From: Noviherbaspirillum sp. UKPF54
GTDB taxonomy: Bacteria > Pseudomonadota > Gammaproteobacteria > Burkholderiales > Burkholderiaceae_D
Direction: 5' to 3'
Length of the DNA stretch: 64,000 bases
Assembly: GCF_007874125.1 (NCBI RefSeq)
Contig: NZ_CP040128.1
Location: forward strand, 992,001-1,056,000
Shown: positions 49,883 to 58,634 of the stretch, piece by piece
How positions within the stretch are numbered: the first letter of the stretch is position 1
Layout: each line of letters opens with the position of its first letter
Translations under genes and position numbers: made by a program
Notes under the pieces: generated by a model
The model's input: the letters and a program-made list of their open reading frames with translations, nothing else
Databases searched by the model: none
What the model was told of the DNA's origin: nothing

Positions 49883-50407
49883 ATGGCAAATGTTCAAATT
49901 TTGTTTGTTTGCATGGGAAACATTTGCCGCTCTCCTACCGCCGAGGGTGTCATGCGGCAATTGATTGAGAATGCCGGCATGCAAAATCGGATTGTCGTCG
50001 ATTCCGCCGGCACCCATGGGTATCATGTTGGCGAACCGCCCGATCCCCGTGCTATCGCTGCCGCCCAGCGGAGAGGCTACGATTTGTCGATGCTGCGCGC
50101 GCGGGAACTGAGGCTGGACGACTTCGAGCGATTTGATTTACTGTTGGCAATGGATTTCAATAACCTGGACAGGCTACAGACCATGTGCCCGGCCGCCTAC
50201 GAGTCAAAGCTGGGCATGCTGATGGAATACTCACGCAAATTCAAGACACCCGTCGTACCCGACCCGTATTACCGCGGCAGCACCGACTTTGGTCGCGTCC
50301 TGGATTATGTGGAGGACGCCTGCAAAGGATTGATGCTGACGCTCGTTCAAAGTCATGCCGCGCTTGAACGTCTGAGTGCCAGGGCGGCGGGGCCCGGCAT
50401 GTATTAG
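49883..50407 (+). CDS. Low-molecular-weight protein tyrosine phosphatase
   Basis: A 174-residue cytosolic phosphatase. Its P-loop CMGNICRS (nucleophile Cys10, Arg16) lies near the N-terminus, and the general-acid Asp is in VVPDPYYRG. In betaproteobacteria this gene often precedes the isc cluster. Substrate unknown; low-Mr PTPs dephosphorylate Tyr kinases of capsule systems or act on small phosphoproteins. The 260 bases between it and the UDG-like gene have no supported gene. Confidence 0.92.
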   Translation: MANVQILFVCMGNICRSPTAEGVMRQLIENAGMQNRIVVDSAGTHGYHVGEPPDPRAIAAAQRRGYDLSMLRARELRLDDFERFDLLLAMDFNNLDRLQTMCPAAYESKLGMLMEYSRKFKTPVVPDPYYRGSTDFGRVLDYVEDACKGLMLTLVQSHAALERLSARAAGPGMY

Positions 50408-50719
50408 TTGCAGCGCATTTCCCAGTTGCTGCGTATTTCCCACTTTTGCCGCGATTCGGCGGCAATAATCTCCCCCTCGTGTTTCCAACCCTGTGCGGGG
50501 CGTGCTGTAACGCTTGCCCGGCCCTGTAAATTTTCCCCTTGACTTGGGGGCGAACCATCGTAGGCGCGCGGCTATTTCGCAAGCGCCTCCCGCAGTTCAA
50601 GGCGCGATGTTCGTACCGGATTTCCCATGGTCGTCAAGGAAGCACCCTCTAGCTGCTGCTCTGGTATGGAGTTTGCCTAGCATTGACTACTTCGTGTGCC
50701 AAACAGGAAGGGGCTCAGC
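50408..50719. other. Intergenic region, no gene seen
   Basis: Contains two near-repeats (GTTGCAGCGCATTTCCCA and GTTGCTGCGTATTTCCCA) right after the phosphatase stop, followed by a small GCCGC/GCGGC hairpin. Both may be part of a 3' end or of the promoter of the outer-membrane protein gene. Confidence 0.45.
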
Positions 50720-51742
50720 ATGCAGGCAATAACAACAACGGTGGCGGTCCTGATGTACGCAGCAAGCTGGACAGTGCATGCCGGCACGCTCTTCGAAGAG
50801 ACAATGGATCACGCTTGGCCGACAGCGGGCAGCGCGGCAGACGAGCATGAAGTTGCTGGTGCTGTGGGGCAGCGTGCATTCGAATTATCCGATCGTCGAA
50901 CTTTGATTGCGGATAGCCACGACGACGATCGAACCCGATCGCCGGCGTATGTTGCTTCGTATAGCCTGCCAATGAGTGGACGGAGTGCCGTATTCGGCTC
51001 ATTCGGCATGCCGGGCGAGCCAGCATTGGGGCCGCCCGTTTCCTATATGCGGCAGATTTCCGGTATTGATAATCCGGAAACCGGGCGCGCCAGCCATTGG
51101 CTTGACGTGAACAACAACGTGTCCCACGTTTTTACGGTCGGCTATGCATGGCACGCGCTCAAGTTCGAAGGGTCCGCTTTCTCCGGGAAGGAGCGAAATG
51201 ATCGGTGGCGGGATGAGAAGTACGCGCTCCGGCTGGATTCCACCTCGACCCGGCTTTCCTACAACCCGTCCCCGAATTGGTCTTTCCAGTTCAGCCGCGG
51301 CATGCTGAACGGTGTCGACCAGCTGGCGCCGGACGAGAATGTGCGGCGCGCGACGCTGTCGGCGACCTACAGTCGCGCGCTTAGCAACGGTAATTGGCAA
51401 AGCACGATTGCCTGGGGCCGGAACGCAAGGAAGGATCGCGAACCGACGATGGGCTATTTGCTCGAATCCACGCTTCGCTTCGATAGCCGGCACGCGGTGT
51501 TCGGGCGCTTGGAGCAGGTGGGTAGCGGTGAATTGGTGGCCGAAGATGGCGCTGCCATGAACCGCACATTCAAGATGAACAAGCTGACCTTCGGATATTT
51601 TCATGAAAGCGGGGTGCGCGGTCCGGTCGGTCTGGATGCCGGCGTCTTCGTGAGCCGTTACATCGTGCCCTCATCCGCGTCACCCGTCTACGCGGGCGAT
51701 CCTGCTTCCTTCATGGTTTTCGTGCGCTTGAAACTGCGCTAG
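50720..51742 (+). CDS. Putative outer-membrane beta-barrel protein
   Basis: A 340-residue secreted protein. The signal peptide (MQAITTTVAVLMYAASWTVH, cut after VHA) precedes a body of alternating polar/hydrophobic strands separated by turns (SHVFTVGYAWHALKFEGSAF, KYALRLDSTSTRLSYNPSPN, RATLSATYSRALSNGNWQST). It ends in FMVFVRLKLR. This is barrel-like, though the last residue is Arg, not the usual aromatic. No substrate or family name can be given. AGGAAGG precedes the ATG. It is an unusual neighbour between the phosphatase and iscR and could be under its own control. Confidence 0.72.
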   Translation: MQAITTTVAVLMYAASWTVHAGTLFEETMDHAWPTAGSAADEHEVAGAVGQRAFELSDRRTLIADSHDDDRTRSPAYVASYSLPMSGRSAVFGSFGMPGEPALGPPVSYMRQISGIDNPETGRASHWLDVNNNVSHVFTVGYAWHALKFEGSAFSGKERNDRWRDEKYALRLDSTSTRLSYNPSPNWSFQFSRGMLNGVDQLAPDENVRRATLSATYSRALSNGNWQSTIAWGRNARKDREPTMGYLLESTLRFDSRHAVFGRLEQVGSGELVAEDGAAMNRTFKMNKLTFGYFHESGVRGPVGLDAGVFVSRYIVPSSASPVYAGDPASFMVFVRLKLR

Positions 51743-51850
51743 CGGTGCGAGGAAAGCGGCGAGATGTGAAATATGAAATAATGGCGTCGATTAAGTTGCG
51801 CCGCAGCAATCCTGGAACTCCTGCGCAATTCGGGTTCGCGTATTTCCCCT

Positions 51851-51904
51851 AATACCTGACAAAATCAGTCGGCTTTGTTATACTTGACTAAAATATTCGG
51901 GAAT
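51851..51904 (+). promoter_or_regulatory. iscR promoter with tandem IscR type 1-like sites
   Basis: Two similar elements 28 bases apart: AATACCTGACAAAATCAGTC followed by GG, and ATACTTGACTAAAATATTCG followed by GG. Both share the ATA-n-nTGAC-A/T-rich-CGG pattern of type 1 IscR sites. The second contains the likely -35 TTGACT (51884-51889); the -10 may be GATATT near 51909-51914. This predicts feedback repression of the operon by [2Fe-2S]-IscR, as in enterobacteria. Confidence 0.75.
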
Positions 51905-51956
51905 CCGGGATATTTGTTAGAACTTGGATACAGTTTCGCTTGGGAGCTGAAGTTTT

Positions 51957-52433
51957 ATGCGTCTGACTACAAAAGGCCGGTTTGCGGTGACTGCGATGAT
52001 CGACTTGGCGTTGCGCCAGGATAAAGGGCCAGTCACCTTGTCTGCGATTAGCCAGCGGCAGGAGATTTCCCTGTCATACCTGGAGCAGTTATTCGGCAAG
52101 CTGCGCCGTCATGAAATCGTCGAATCGGTACGCGGCCCCGGCGGCGGATACACCCTGGCGCGCCGCGCAGAGGACGTGACCGTTGCGGACATCATTATCG
52201 CGGTCGACGAACCGCTCGATGCGACCCAGTGCGGTGGCAAGGAAAACTGCCATGGCTCCAACCACGAACACGGCACGCGCTGCATGACCCACGACCTGTG
52301 GTCGACGCTCAATGCAAAAATGGTGGAATACCTCGATTCCGTGTCCCTGAAAGACCTGGTGGACCAACAGAAACAAAAGAATGCCGACAACAACGTGGTG
52401 ATGGTGCAGCACCGGCCCCACGTGGCTGCTTGA
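51957..52433 (+). CDS. iscR: Fe-S cluster regulator IscR
   Basis: A 158-residue Rrf2-family regulator that represses isc when it carries a [2Fe-2S] cluster. The winged HTH ([20 protein letters not shown]) and wing [10 protein letters not shown] are typical. Cluster ligands are Cys92, Cys98, Cys109 and His112. In E. coli they are 92, 98, 104 and 107, so five residues are inserted between the second and third Cys, and the inserted loop is His-rich ([12 protein letters not shown]). First gene of the operon; iscS follows 17 bases on. Confidence 0.95.
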   Translation: MRLTTKGRFAVTAMIDLALRQDKGPVTLSAISQRQEISLSYLEQLFGKLRRHEIVESVRGPGGGYTLARRAEDVTVADIIIAVDEPLDATQCGGKENCHGSNHEHGTRCMTHDLWSTLNAKMVEYLDSVSLKDLVDQQKQKNADNNVVMVQHRPHVAA

Positions 52434-52450
52434 TTGGAGTGAAATACCGT

Positions 52451-53704
52451 ATGAACGCCCCCCTGGAAAAAAGCCTGATCGATACCATCAAGGCGCCGCA
52501 TTTTCCGATTTACATGGACTACTCGGCCACCACGCCGATCGACCCGCGCGTCGCCGACAAGATGATCCCGTATCTGCGCGAGCAATTCGGCAATCCGGCA
52601 TCGCGTAGCCACATGTACGGCTGGGAAGCGGAAAAGGCGGTGGAAGAAGCGCGCGCCCACGTCGCGGCGCTGGTCAATGCCGATCCGCGCGAAATCATCT
52701 GGACTTCCGGCGCGACCGAAGGCAACAACCTCGCCATCAAGGGCGCGGCCCAGTTTTACAAGACCAAGGGCAAGCACATCATCACGGTCAAGACCGAGCA
52801 CAAGGCCGTGCTCGACACCGTGCGCGAGCTGGAACGCCAGGGTTTTGAAGCGACTTACCTGCAGCCGCAGGACAACGGCCTGATCACGCTCGAGCAGCTG
52901 CAGGAAGCGATTCGCCCGGACACGATCCTGGTGTCGGTCATGCTGGTCAACAATGAAATCGGCGTGATCCAGCCGATTCCGGAAATTGGCGAGCTGTGCC
53001 GCTCGAAAGGCATCATTTTCCACTGCGACGCGGCGCAGGCGACCGGCAAGGTCCACATCGACCTCGAAAAATGGAAGGTCGACCTGATGACGTTCACGGC
53101 GCACAAGACCTACGGCCCGAAGGGCATCGGCGCGCTCTACGTGCGTCGCAAGCCGCGCGTGCGCATCGAGGCGCAGATGCACGGCGGCGGCCACGAGCGC
53201 GGCCTGCGTTCCGGCACGCTGCCGACGCACCAGATCGTCGGCATGGGCGAGGCCTTCCGCATTGCCAAGGAAGAGATGGACACCGAGATCGTGCGCATCA
53301 AGGCGCTGCGCGACCGCCTGGCCAAGGGCCTGACCGAGATCGAGGAAGTCTACGTCAACGGCGACATGGAACACCGCGTGCCGCACAACCTGAACGTCAG
53401 CTTCAATTATGTCGAAGGCGAATCGCTGATCATGGCAATCAAGGATATCGCGGTGTCGTCCGGCTCGGCATGCACCTCGGCCAGCCTGGAGCCGTCCTAC
53501 GTGCTGCGCGCCCTGGGCCGTAGCGACGAACTGGCGCACAGCTCGATCCGCTTCACCATCGGCCGTTTCACGACGGAAGAAGACATCGATTTCACGATCA
53601 ACCTGATCAAGACCAAGGTGGCCAAGCTGCGCGAGCTGTCGCCGCTGTGGGATATGCACAAGGAAGGGATCGACATCAACTCGATCCAGTGGGCGGCGCA
53701 CTGA
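52451..53704 (+). CDS. iscS: Cysteine desulfurase IscS
   Basis: A 417-residue PLP enzyme that takes sulfur from cysteine for Fe-S clusters and thio-modified RNAs. PLP Lys219 is in [11 protein letters not shown] and persulfide Cys341 is in [14 protein letters not shown]. Numbering is offset by 13 from E. coli because of an N-terminal extension ([16 protein letters not shown]). The C-terminal IscU-binding tail is present ([20 protein letters not shown]). Confidence 0.97.
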   Translation: MNAPLEKSLIDTIKAPHFPIYMDYSATTPIDPRVADKMIPYLREQFGNPASRSHMYGWEAEKAVEEARAHVAALVNADPREIIWTSGATEGNNLAIKGAAQFYKTKGKHIITVKTEHKAVLDTVRELERQGFEATYLQPQDNGLITLEQLQEAIRPDTILVSVMLVNNEIGVIQPIPEIGELCRSKGIIFHCDAAQATGKVHIDLEKWKVDLMTFTAHKTYGPKGIGALYVRRKPRVRIEAQMHGGGHERGLRSGTLPTHQIVGMGEAFRIAKEEMDTEIVRIKALRDRLAKGLTEIEEVYVNGDMEHRVPHNLNVSFNYVEGESLIMAIKDIAVSSGSACTSASLEPSYVLRALGRSDELAHSSIRFTIGRFTTEEDIDFTINLIKTKVAKLRELSPLWDMHKEGIDINSIQWAAH

Positions 53705-53734
53705 CCGCACCTGCCAAGTTATAAGGAGCATCAA

Positions 53735-54124
53735 ATGTCTTATTCGGAAAAAGTCCTCGACCATTATGAAAACCCGCGCAATGTCGGCGCCTTCGACAAG
53801 GGCGACGAGTCGGTCGGCACCGGCATGGTCGGCGCGCCGGCCTGCGGCGACGTGATGAAATTGCAGATCAAGGTCGGCGCCGACGGCGTGATTGAAGACG
53901 CAAAGTTCAAGACCTACGGCTGCGGTTCCGCGATCGCGTCGTCGTCGCTGGTGACCGAATGGGTCAAGGGCAAGACGCTCGACGAGGCGCTCGCGATCAA
54001 GAACACGCAGATCGCGGAAGAGCTGGCGCTGCCGCCGGTGAAGATCCACTGCTCGATCCTTGCCGAGGACGCGATCAAGGCGGCGGTGCAGGATTACAAG
54101 AGCAAGTCCAAGCAGACGGCCTGA
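53735..54124 (+). CDS. iscU: Fe-S cluster scaffold IscU
   Basis: A 129-residue scaffold. Cluster ligands Cys37, Cys63 and Cys106 and the HscA-recognition motif LPPVK (99-103) match E. coli numbering. Clusters are built here from IscS sulfur and passed on by HscA/HscB. AAGGAGC precedes the start. A 9-base hairpin (GTTCCGGCC/GGCCGGAAC, 54132-54150) follows the stop and may stabilise the upstream mRNA. Confidence 0.97.
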   Translation: MSYSEKVLDHYENPRNVGAFDKGDESVGTGMVGAPACGDVMKLQIKVGADGVIEDAKFKTYGCGSAIASSSLVTEWVKGKTLDEALAIKNTQIAEELALPPVKIHCSILAEDAIKAAVQDYKSKSKQTA

Positions 54125-54176
54125 TTTTGGTGTTCCGGCCCGGCCGGAACAGATTTGCGAAAGGTGATAAGGCATT

Positions 54177-54500
54177 ATGGCAGTCACGTTGACCGAAAAA
54201 GCAGCAAGGCACATCAACCGTTATATCGAACGCCGCGGCAAGGGCGTGGGCTTGCGCTTCGGCGTGCGCACCACCGGCTGTTCCGGCATGGCGTACAAGC
54301 TGGAGTACGTGGACGAGAGCGCGCCGGACGACGCCGTGTTCGAATCGCACGGCGTGAAGGTGTTCGTCGATCCGAAGAGCCTGCCGTACATCGACGGCAC
54401 CGAACTCGACTTCGCGCGCGAGGGGCTCAATGAAGGCTTCAAGTTCAACAATCCGAACGTGAAGAACGAGTGCGGCTGCGGAGAAAGCTTCAGCATCTGA
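54177..54500 (+). CDS. iscA: A-type Fe-S carrier IscA
   Basis: A 107-residue A-type carrier that relays clusters or iron. Conserved Cys35 (GCSGMAY), Cys99 and Cys101 (ECGCGESF) are in the E. coli positions. Downstream is a hairpin with a T-rich tail that may reduce transcription of hscB onwards. Confidence 0.96.
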   Translation: MAVTLTEKAARHINRYIERRGKGVGLRFGVRTTGCSGMAYKLEYVDESAPDDAVFESHGVKVFVDPKSLPYIDGTELDFAREGLNEGFKFNNPNVKNECGCGESFSI

Positions 54501-54550
54501 GTGGCGTGCGCATCCTTCCACGGGAGGAATGCGCCGTCCAATCGCATCCG

Positions 54551-54577
54551 AAGCCTGTGCGAACAGGCTTTTGTTTT
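54551..54577 (+). terminator. Terminator-like hairpin inside isc operon
   Basis: Arms AAGCCTGT and ACAGGCTT around loop GCGA, followed directly by TTGTTTT. It has the form of an intrinsic terminator on the coding strand between iscA and hscB, 50 bases after the iscA stop. It would let only part of transcription pass to hscBA-fdx-iscX. Confidence 0.65.
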
Positions 54578-54585
54578 AATTAGCC

Positions 54586-55101
54586 ATGCAAAATCACTTC
54601 GAGCTGTTCCACCTGCCGCAGCGTTTCGACATCGACATGACGGCGCTGGACAAGGCCTATCGCGAGGTGCAGAACCGCGTTCATCCCGACAAATTCAGCA
54701 ATGCGACCGACACGGAAAAGCGCGTCGCCATGCAGTGGGCCACGCGCGCCAACGAGGCGTACCAGACGCTGAAGAATCCCTACAAGCGGGCGGCCTACCT
54801 GTGCGAGCTGAACGGCGTCGATTTGCAGATCGAGTCGAACACGGCGATGCCTGGCGACTTCCTGATGCAGCAGATGGAGTGGCGCGAGGCGCTGGAAGAG
54901 GCCCGGGCGGCGAAGGATATCGATGCGCTGGAAGCATTGAACGCCGAGCTGCAATGCGCGCGCAAGGCGGAAGTGAGGAAAATCGGCGAACAACTGGACG
55001 CGCAGGATTTCGCCGAGGCCGCGCACGGCGTGCGCAAGCTGATGTTTCTCGAAAAATTTTCGACGGAAATCGGGCACATCTTCGAACATATCGAAGGATG
55101 A
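54586..55101 (+). CDS. hscB: Fe-S co-chaperone HscB
   Basis: A 171-residue J-domain protein with HPDK at 33-36 and the acidic helical C-terminal domain that binds IscU. It stimulates HscA ATPase and brings IscU to it. The start lies just after the terminator-like hairpin, with no strong ribosome site. Confidence 0.95.
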   Translation: MQNHFELFHLPQRFDIDMTALDKAYREVQNRVHPDKFSNATDTEKRVAMQWATRANEAYQTLKNPYKRAAYLCELNGVDLQIESNTAMPGDFLMQQMEWREALEEARAAKDIDALEALNAELQCARKAEVRKIGEQLDAQDFAEAAHGVRKLMFLEKFSTEIGHIFEHIEG

Positions 55102-55181
55102 ATTCCTCGGCTATCATTCAGGCCGATTGCGATTCGCCCGCCCGTTGCGCGCGTCAATGAACTGACAGAGTAAAGATTCCA

Positions 55182-57047
55182 ATGGCACTCCTGCAAATTT
55201 CCGAACCCGGCATGTCCACCGCGCCGCACCAGCATCGGCTGGCGATCGGCATCGATCTGGGTACCACCAATTCGCTGGTTGCGACGGTACGCAGCAGCAT
55301 CCCGGAAGTATTGAACGACGAGGAAGGCCGGCCGTTGCTGCCGTCAATCGTGCGCTACCTGCCCAACGGCCATGCGCACATCGGCTGCAAGGCGCAGGCG
55401 GCGCAGACGACCGACCCGAAGAACACGATCGTGTCGGTCAAGCGTTTCATGGGACGCGGCCTGAAGGATATCGCCTACGCCGAGAACCTGCCTTACGATT
55501 TCGTCGACGCGCCGGGCATGGTGCAGATCAAGACGGTGGCCGGCGTGAAAAGCCCGGTGGAAGTGTCGGCGGAAATCCTGGCGACGCTGCGCCAGCGCGC
55601 GGAAGACGCGCTCGGCGACGAGCTGGTCGGCGCGGTCATTACGGTGCCCGCCTACTTCGACGATGCGCAGCGCCAGGCCACCAAGGACGCGGCGAAACTG
55701 GCCGGGCTGAATGTGCTGCGGCTGTTGAACGAGCCGACTGCTGCCGCCATCGCCTACGGGCTCGACAGCGCGTCCGAAGGCGTGTTCGCGGTCTACGACC
55801 TTGGGGGCGGCACCTTCGACATTTCCATTCTCAAGCTGACCAAGGGCGTCTTCGAGGTGCTGGCGACCGGCGGTGACTCTGCGTTGGGCGGCGACGATTT
55901 CGACCATCGCCTGATGTGCTGGATGATCGAGCAGGCGCGGCTCGCGCCGTTATCCGACAAGGACACCCGCATCCTGATGGTGAAGGCGCGCGAAGCCAAG
56001 GAATTGCTGTCGACGCAGGGCGAGACGCATATCGATGCGGTGCTGACCTCGGGTGAAGAGGTGCGCCTGACACTGACGGCGGAAACCTTTGCGCAGATTA
56101 CGCAGCATCTGGTGGCCAAGACAATAACCCCGACGCGCAAGGCCTTGCGCGACGCGGGCCTGACGGTGGAGGACGTGGATGGGGTGGTGCTGGTCGGTGG
56201 CGCCACGCGCATGCCGCATATCCGCAAGGCGGTCGGAGAATTCTTCAAGACGATCCCGCTGGCCAATATCGATCCCGACAAGGTGGTGGCGCTGGGCGCG
56301 GCCATCCAGGCCAACCTGCTGGCAGGCAATCGCGCTGCGGGCGACGACTGGCTGCTGCTGGACGTGATCCCGCTGTCACTCGGCATCGAGACCATGGGCG
56401 GGCTGGTGGAAAAGGTTATCCCGCGTAATTCGACCATCCCATGCGCGCGGGCTCAGGAATTCACGACTTTCAAGGATGGCCAGACCGCGATGGCGATCCA
56501 CGTGGTGCAGGGCGAGCGCGAACTGGTGAGCGACTGCCGCTCGCTGGCGAAGTTCGAGCTGCGCGGCATTCCACCGACGGCGGCTGGCGCGGCGCGCATA
56601 CGGGTCACCTATCAGGTCGATGCCGACGGCTTGCTGTCGGTGTCGGCGCGCGAACAGCATTCCGGCGTGGAGGCGTCGGTCACCGTCAAGCCGTCGTACG
56701 GCTTGAGCGACGACGAGATCGCCAGGATGCTGCAGGAGTCGTTCACCTCGGCCGAGGTCGACATGAAGATGCGCGCATTGCGCGAAGAACAGGTCGAGGC
56801 GGAGCGCATCCTGCTGGCGACGCAGTCGGCGCTGGATGCCGACGGCGACCTGCTGTCGGGCCAGGAACAGTCCGCGGTGCTTGCGCTGATGGAAGACGTG
56901 CGCCAGAAGGAGCGGGGCGACGATCATCTCGCGATCAAGGCGGCCGTCGACGCGCTGGCAAGGGGTACCGAGGAATTCGCCGCGCGCAGGATGGATCGCA
57001 GCGTGCGCGCCGCGCTGTCCGGCAAGAAGCTGGACGAAATCGCCTGA
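55182..57047 (+). CDS. hscA: Fe-S chaperone HscA (Hsp70 type)
   Basis: A 621-residue Hsp70. The ATPase domain begins [13 protein letters not shown] near residue 24, with [14 protein letters not shown] and [16 protein letters not shown]; the substrate domain is C-terminal and recognises LPPVK of IscU. Length matches HscA (about 616), with a short N-terminal extension. The 80 bases before it contain no gene. Confidence 0.96.
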   Translation: MALLQISEPGMSTAPHQHRLAIGIDLGTTNSLVATVRSSIPEVLNDEEGRPLLPSIVRYLPNGHAHIGCKAQAAQTTDPKNTIVSVKRFMGRGLKDIAYAENLPYDFVDAPGMVQIKTVAGVKSPVEVSAEILATLRQRAEDALGDELVGAVITVPAYFDDAQRQATKDAAKLAGLNVLRLLNEPTAAAIAYGLDSASEGVFAVYDLGGGTFDISILKLTKGVFEVLATGGDSALGGDDFDHRLMCWMIEQARLAPLSDKDTRILMVKAREAKELLSTQGETHIDAVLTSGEEVRLTLTAETFAQITQHLVAKTITPTRKALRDAGLTVEDVDGVVLVGGATRMPHIRKAVGEFFKTIPLANIDPDKVVALGAAIQANLLAGNRAAGDDWLLLDVIPLSLGIETMGGLVEKVIPRNSTIPCARAQEFTTFKDGQTAMAIHVVQGERELVSDCRSLAKFELRGIPPTAAGAARIRVTYQVDADGLLSVSAREQHSGVEASVTVKPSYGLSDDEIARMLQESFTSAEVDMKMRALREEQVEAERILLATQSALDADGDLLSGQEQSAVLALMEDVRQKERGDDHLAIKAAVDALARGTEEFAARRMDRSVRAALSGKKLDEIA

Positions 57048-57096
57048 TGCAAAACTGAACACCGTCCATTGATCGATCGTTTATAAAGGTTAGAAC

Positions 57097-57435
57097 GTGC
57101 CACAAATCGTCGTCCTCCCTCACGCCACCCTTTGCCCGGAAGGCGCAGTCATCGAAGCGCCGAAGGGCAAGTCGATTTGCGATGCCTTGCTTGAAAACGA
57201 CATCGAGATCGAACATGCCTGCGAAAAATCGTGCGCATGCACCACCTGTCATGTAGTCGTGCGCGAGGGTTTCGATTCGCTCGACGAGGCGGAAGAAAAG
57301 GAAGAGGATCTGCTCGACCGCGCATGGGGCCTGGAAGCGACCTCGCGTCTGTCATGCCAAGCGGTCGTGGGGGACGACGACCTGGTGGTCGAAATTCCGA
57401 AATATACGATCAACCAGGTCAGCGAGAATCACTGA
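57097..57435 (+). CDS. fdx: [2Fe-2S] ferredoxin Fdx
   Basis: A 112-residue adrenodoxin-type ferredoxin with ligands Cys42, Cys48, Cys51 and Cys87, as in E. coli Fdx. It supplies electrons for cluster assembly. The start codon is GTG, with AAGG about eight bases before it. Confidence 0.95.
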   Translation: MPQIVVLPHATLCPEGAVIEAPKGKSICDALLENDIEIEHACEKSCACTTCHVVVREGFDSLDEAEEKEEDLLDRAWGLEATSRLSCQAVVGDDDLVVEIPKYTINQVSENH

Positions 57436-57446
57436 GGGAGCGGATC

Positions 57447-57641
57447 ATGAAATGGACCGACATCACGCGTATTGCGGAAGAATTGAACGACAAATATCCT
57501 GACGTCGACCCGTTGACGGTGCGCTTCGTCGATCTGCACAACTGGGTGCTCGGGCTGGACGGATTCGACGACGACCACCAGCGCGGCGGCGAAAAGGTTC
57601 TGGAAGCAATCCAGATGGCCTGGATAGAGGAAGCGAAATAG
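57447..57641 (+). CDS. iscX: IscX (YfhJ) Fe-S assembly regulator
   Basis: A 64-residue acidic protein (MKWTDITRIAEELNDKYPDV, HNWVLGLDGFDDD) that binds IscS and iron and tunes desulfurase activity. GAGGGAGC precedes the ATG, and the gene starts 11 bases after fdx. It is last in the operon and a terminator follows. Confidence 0.95.
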   Translation: MKWTDITRIAEELNDKYPDVDPLTVRFVDLHNWVLGLDGFDDDHQRGGEKVLEAIQMAWIEEAK

Positions 57642-57667
57642 CCTTCCTCAAATAGTGAGCGGCAAAT

Positions 57668-57695
57668 AAAAAAGGCGGCCTGTGCCGCCTTTTTG
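57668..57695. terminator. Bidirectional terminator after iscX
   Basis: Arms AAAAGGCGGC and GCCGCCTTTT with loop CTGT, and A/T runs outside both arms. It ends the isc operon and the leftward glycine-zipper gene. Confidence 0.9.
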
Positions 57696-57717
57696 TTTGG
57701 GTATGTCGTTCGACCGG

Positions 57718-58404
57718 TCAGGCACGCTCCGCCAGGTGGCCGTTGACCACGCGCACGCGGTCGCCCACGCTCCAGCCCGGCTGTTGCGCATACGGGAAGG
57801 AGCGGACGCTGCCGTCTTCCATGCGCACCCGGACTTCGTAGGAGGTCGTGGCGCGGCTGCGTTTTTCGATTTCATTGCCGGCATAGCCGCCGCCCACGGC
57901 GCCGGCGACCGTCGCCAGCGCACGGCCGTTGCCGCCGCCGACCTGGTTGCCCAGCACGCCGCCCAGCACCGCACCGGCGACCACGCCGACGCCGCTCGGC
58001 TTGGCTTGCTGGTGGAGCGCCTGCACCGATTCGACCCGCCCGCAGCTCGAGCATATGGCCGGCGCCTGGGCTACCGGCTCGGATGTGCGGGCATGGCGCG
58101 GCTGCGAATGCGCACGCTGCACGGAGCTGCGCTGCGGTGCGGGCACCGGCTTGGCGCCATCGCCATCATCGGGCTTTGAGGCGGGAAGGGAAGGCTCGGC
58201 CGAGCCCGGCGCGACTGCGGCGAGCGTATTGGCGCCGACGGCTGGCGCGGCAGCTGCGGCCACCGGTTCCGGCGAGTTCGTGCTGTGCGACTTCGGGAGC
58301 AGGCCAGTGATGGCGGCCACGCCGGTCAGGCTGACCAGGATGACGGAGATGGCGGCGCCGGCGACCAGCGGATGCATGCGCTTTGTCGTGGTGTTGTTTT
58401 CCAT
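57718..58404 (-). CDS. Glycine-zipper 2TM envelope protein
   Basis: A 228-residue protein. A membrane helix at about residues 12-36 (signal anchor or uncleaved) is followed by an Ala/Pro-rich linker and a possible metal or disulfide CSSC at about residues 118-121. A glycine zipper (SGVGVVAGAVLGGVLGNQVG, then ALATVAGAVGGGYAGNEIEK) follows, as in SlyB/PcP-type proteins. The C-terminal domain (TSYEVRVRMEDGSVRSFPYA) is the usual companion. Likely outer-membrane or periplasmic; exact role unknown. Convergent with isc across a shared terminator. Confidence 0.82.
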   Translation of the reverse strand: MENNTTTKRMHPLVAGAAISVILVSLTGVAAITGLLPKSHSTNSPEPVAAAAAPAVGANTLAAVAPGSAEPSLPASKPDDGDGAKPVPAPQRSSVQRAHSQPRHARTSEPVAQAPAICSSCGRVESVQALHQQAKPSGVGVVAGAVLGGVLGNQVGGGNGRALATVAGAVGGGYAGNEIEKRSRATTSYEVRVRMEDGSVRSFPYAQQPGWSVGDRVRVVNGHLAERA

Positions 58405-58583
58405 GATTTGCTCCTGTTGCTGCGTCTGCGACGGGAATCGTCGACTTCTTTCACAGAGTAATTATCGGAGCGTGCGCCAGCCAAGAAAAGGCGATTAATG
58501 TGTCACCTGTAAGGCTTTGTAACGACATTTGCTGTGCGTCAAAGGCCGCGCAGGCGAGAGGAGCATTGCAGCATGCGTAAACG

Positions 58584-58614
58584 CAGAACGGGACCGGTGC
58601 GTGGTCCCGTTCTG
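58584..58614 (-). terminator. Hairpin downstream of lysS
   Basis: Twelve-base arms CAGAACGGGACC and GGTCCCGTTCTG, about 20 bases past the lysS stop. It has only a weak T-tract on the lysS strand, so it may be a Rho-dependent end or 3' stabiliser. Confidence 0.55.
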
Positions 58615-58634
58615 TAGGTATGGCGACGCTATGC

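Noticed and set aside
52109..54217. Open frame of about 700 codons antisense to iscR-iscS-iscU
   Set aside because: Spans three certain genes on the other strand and has no recognisable domain.
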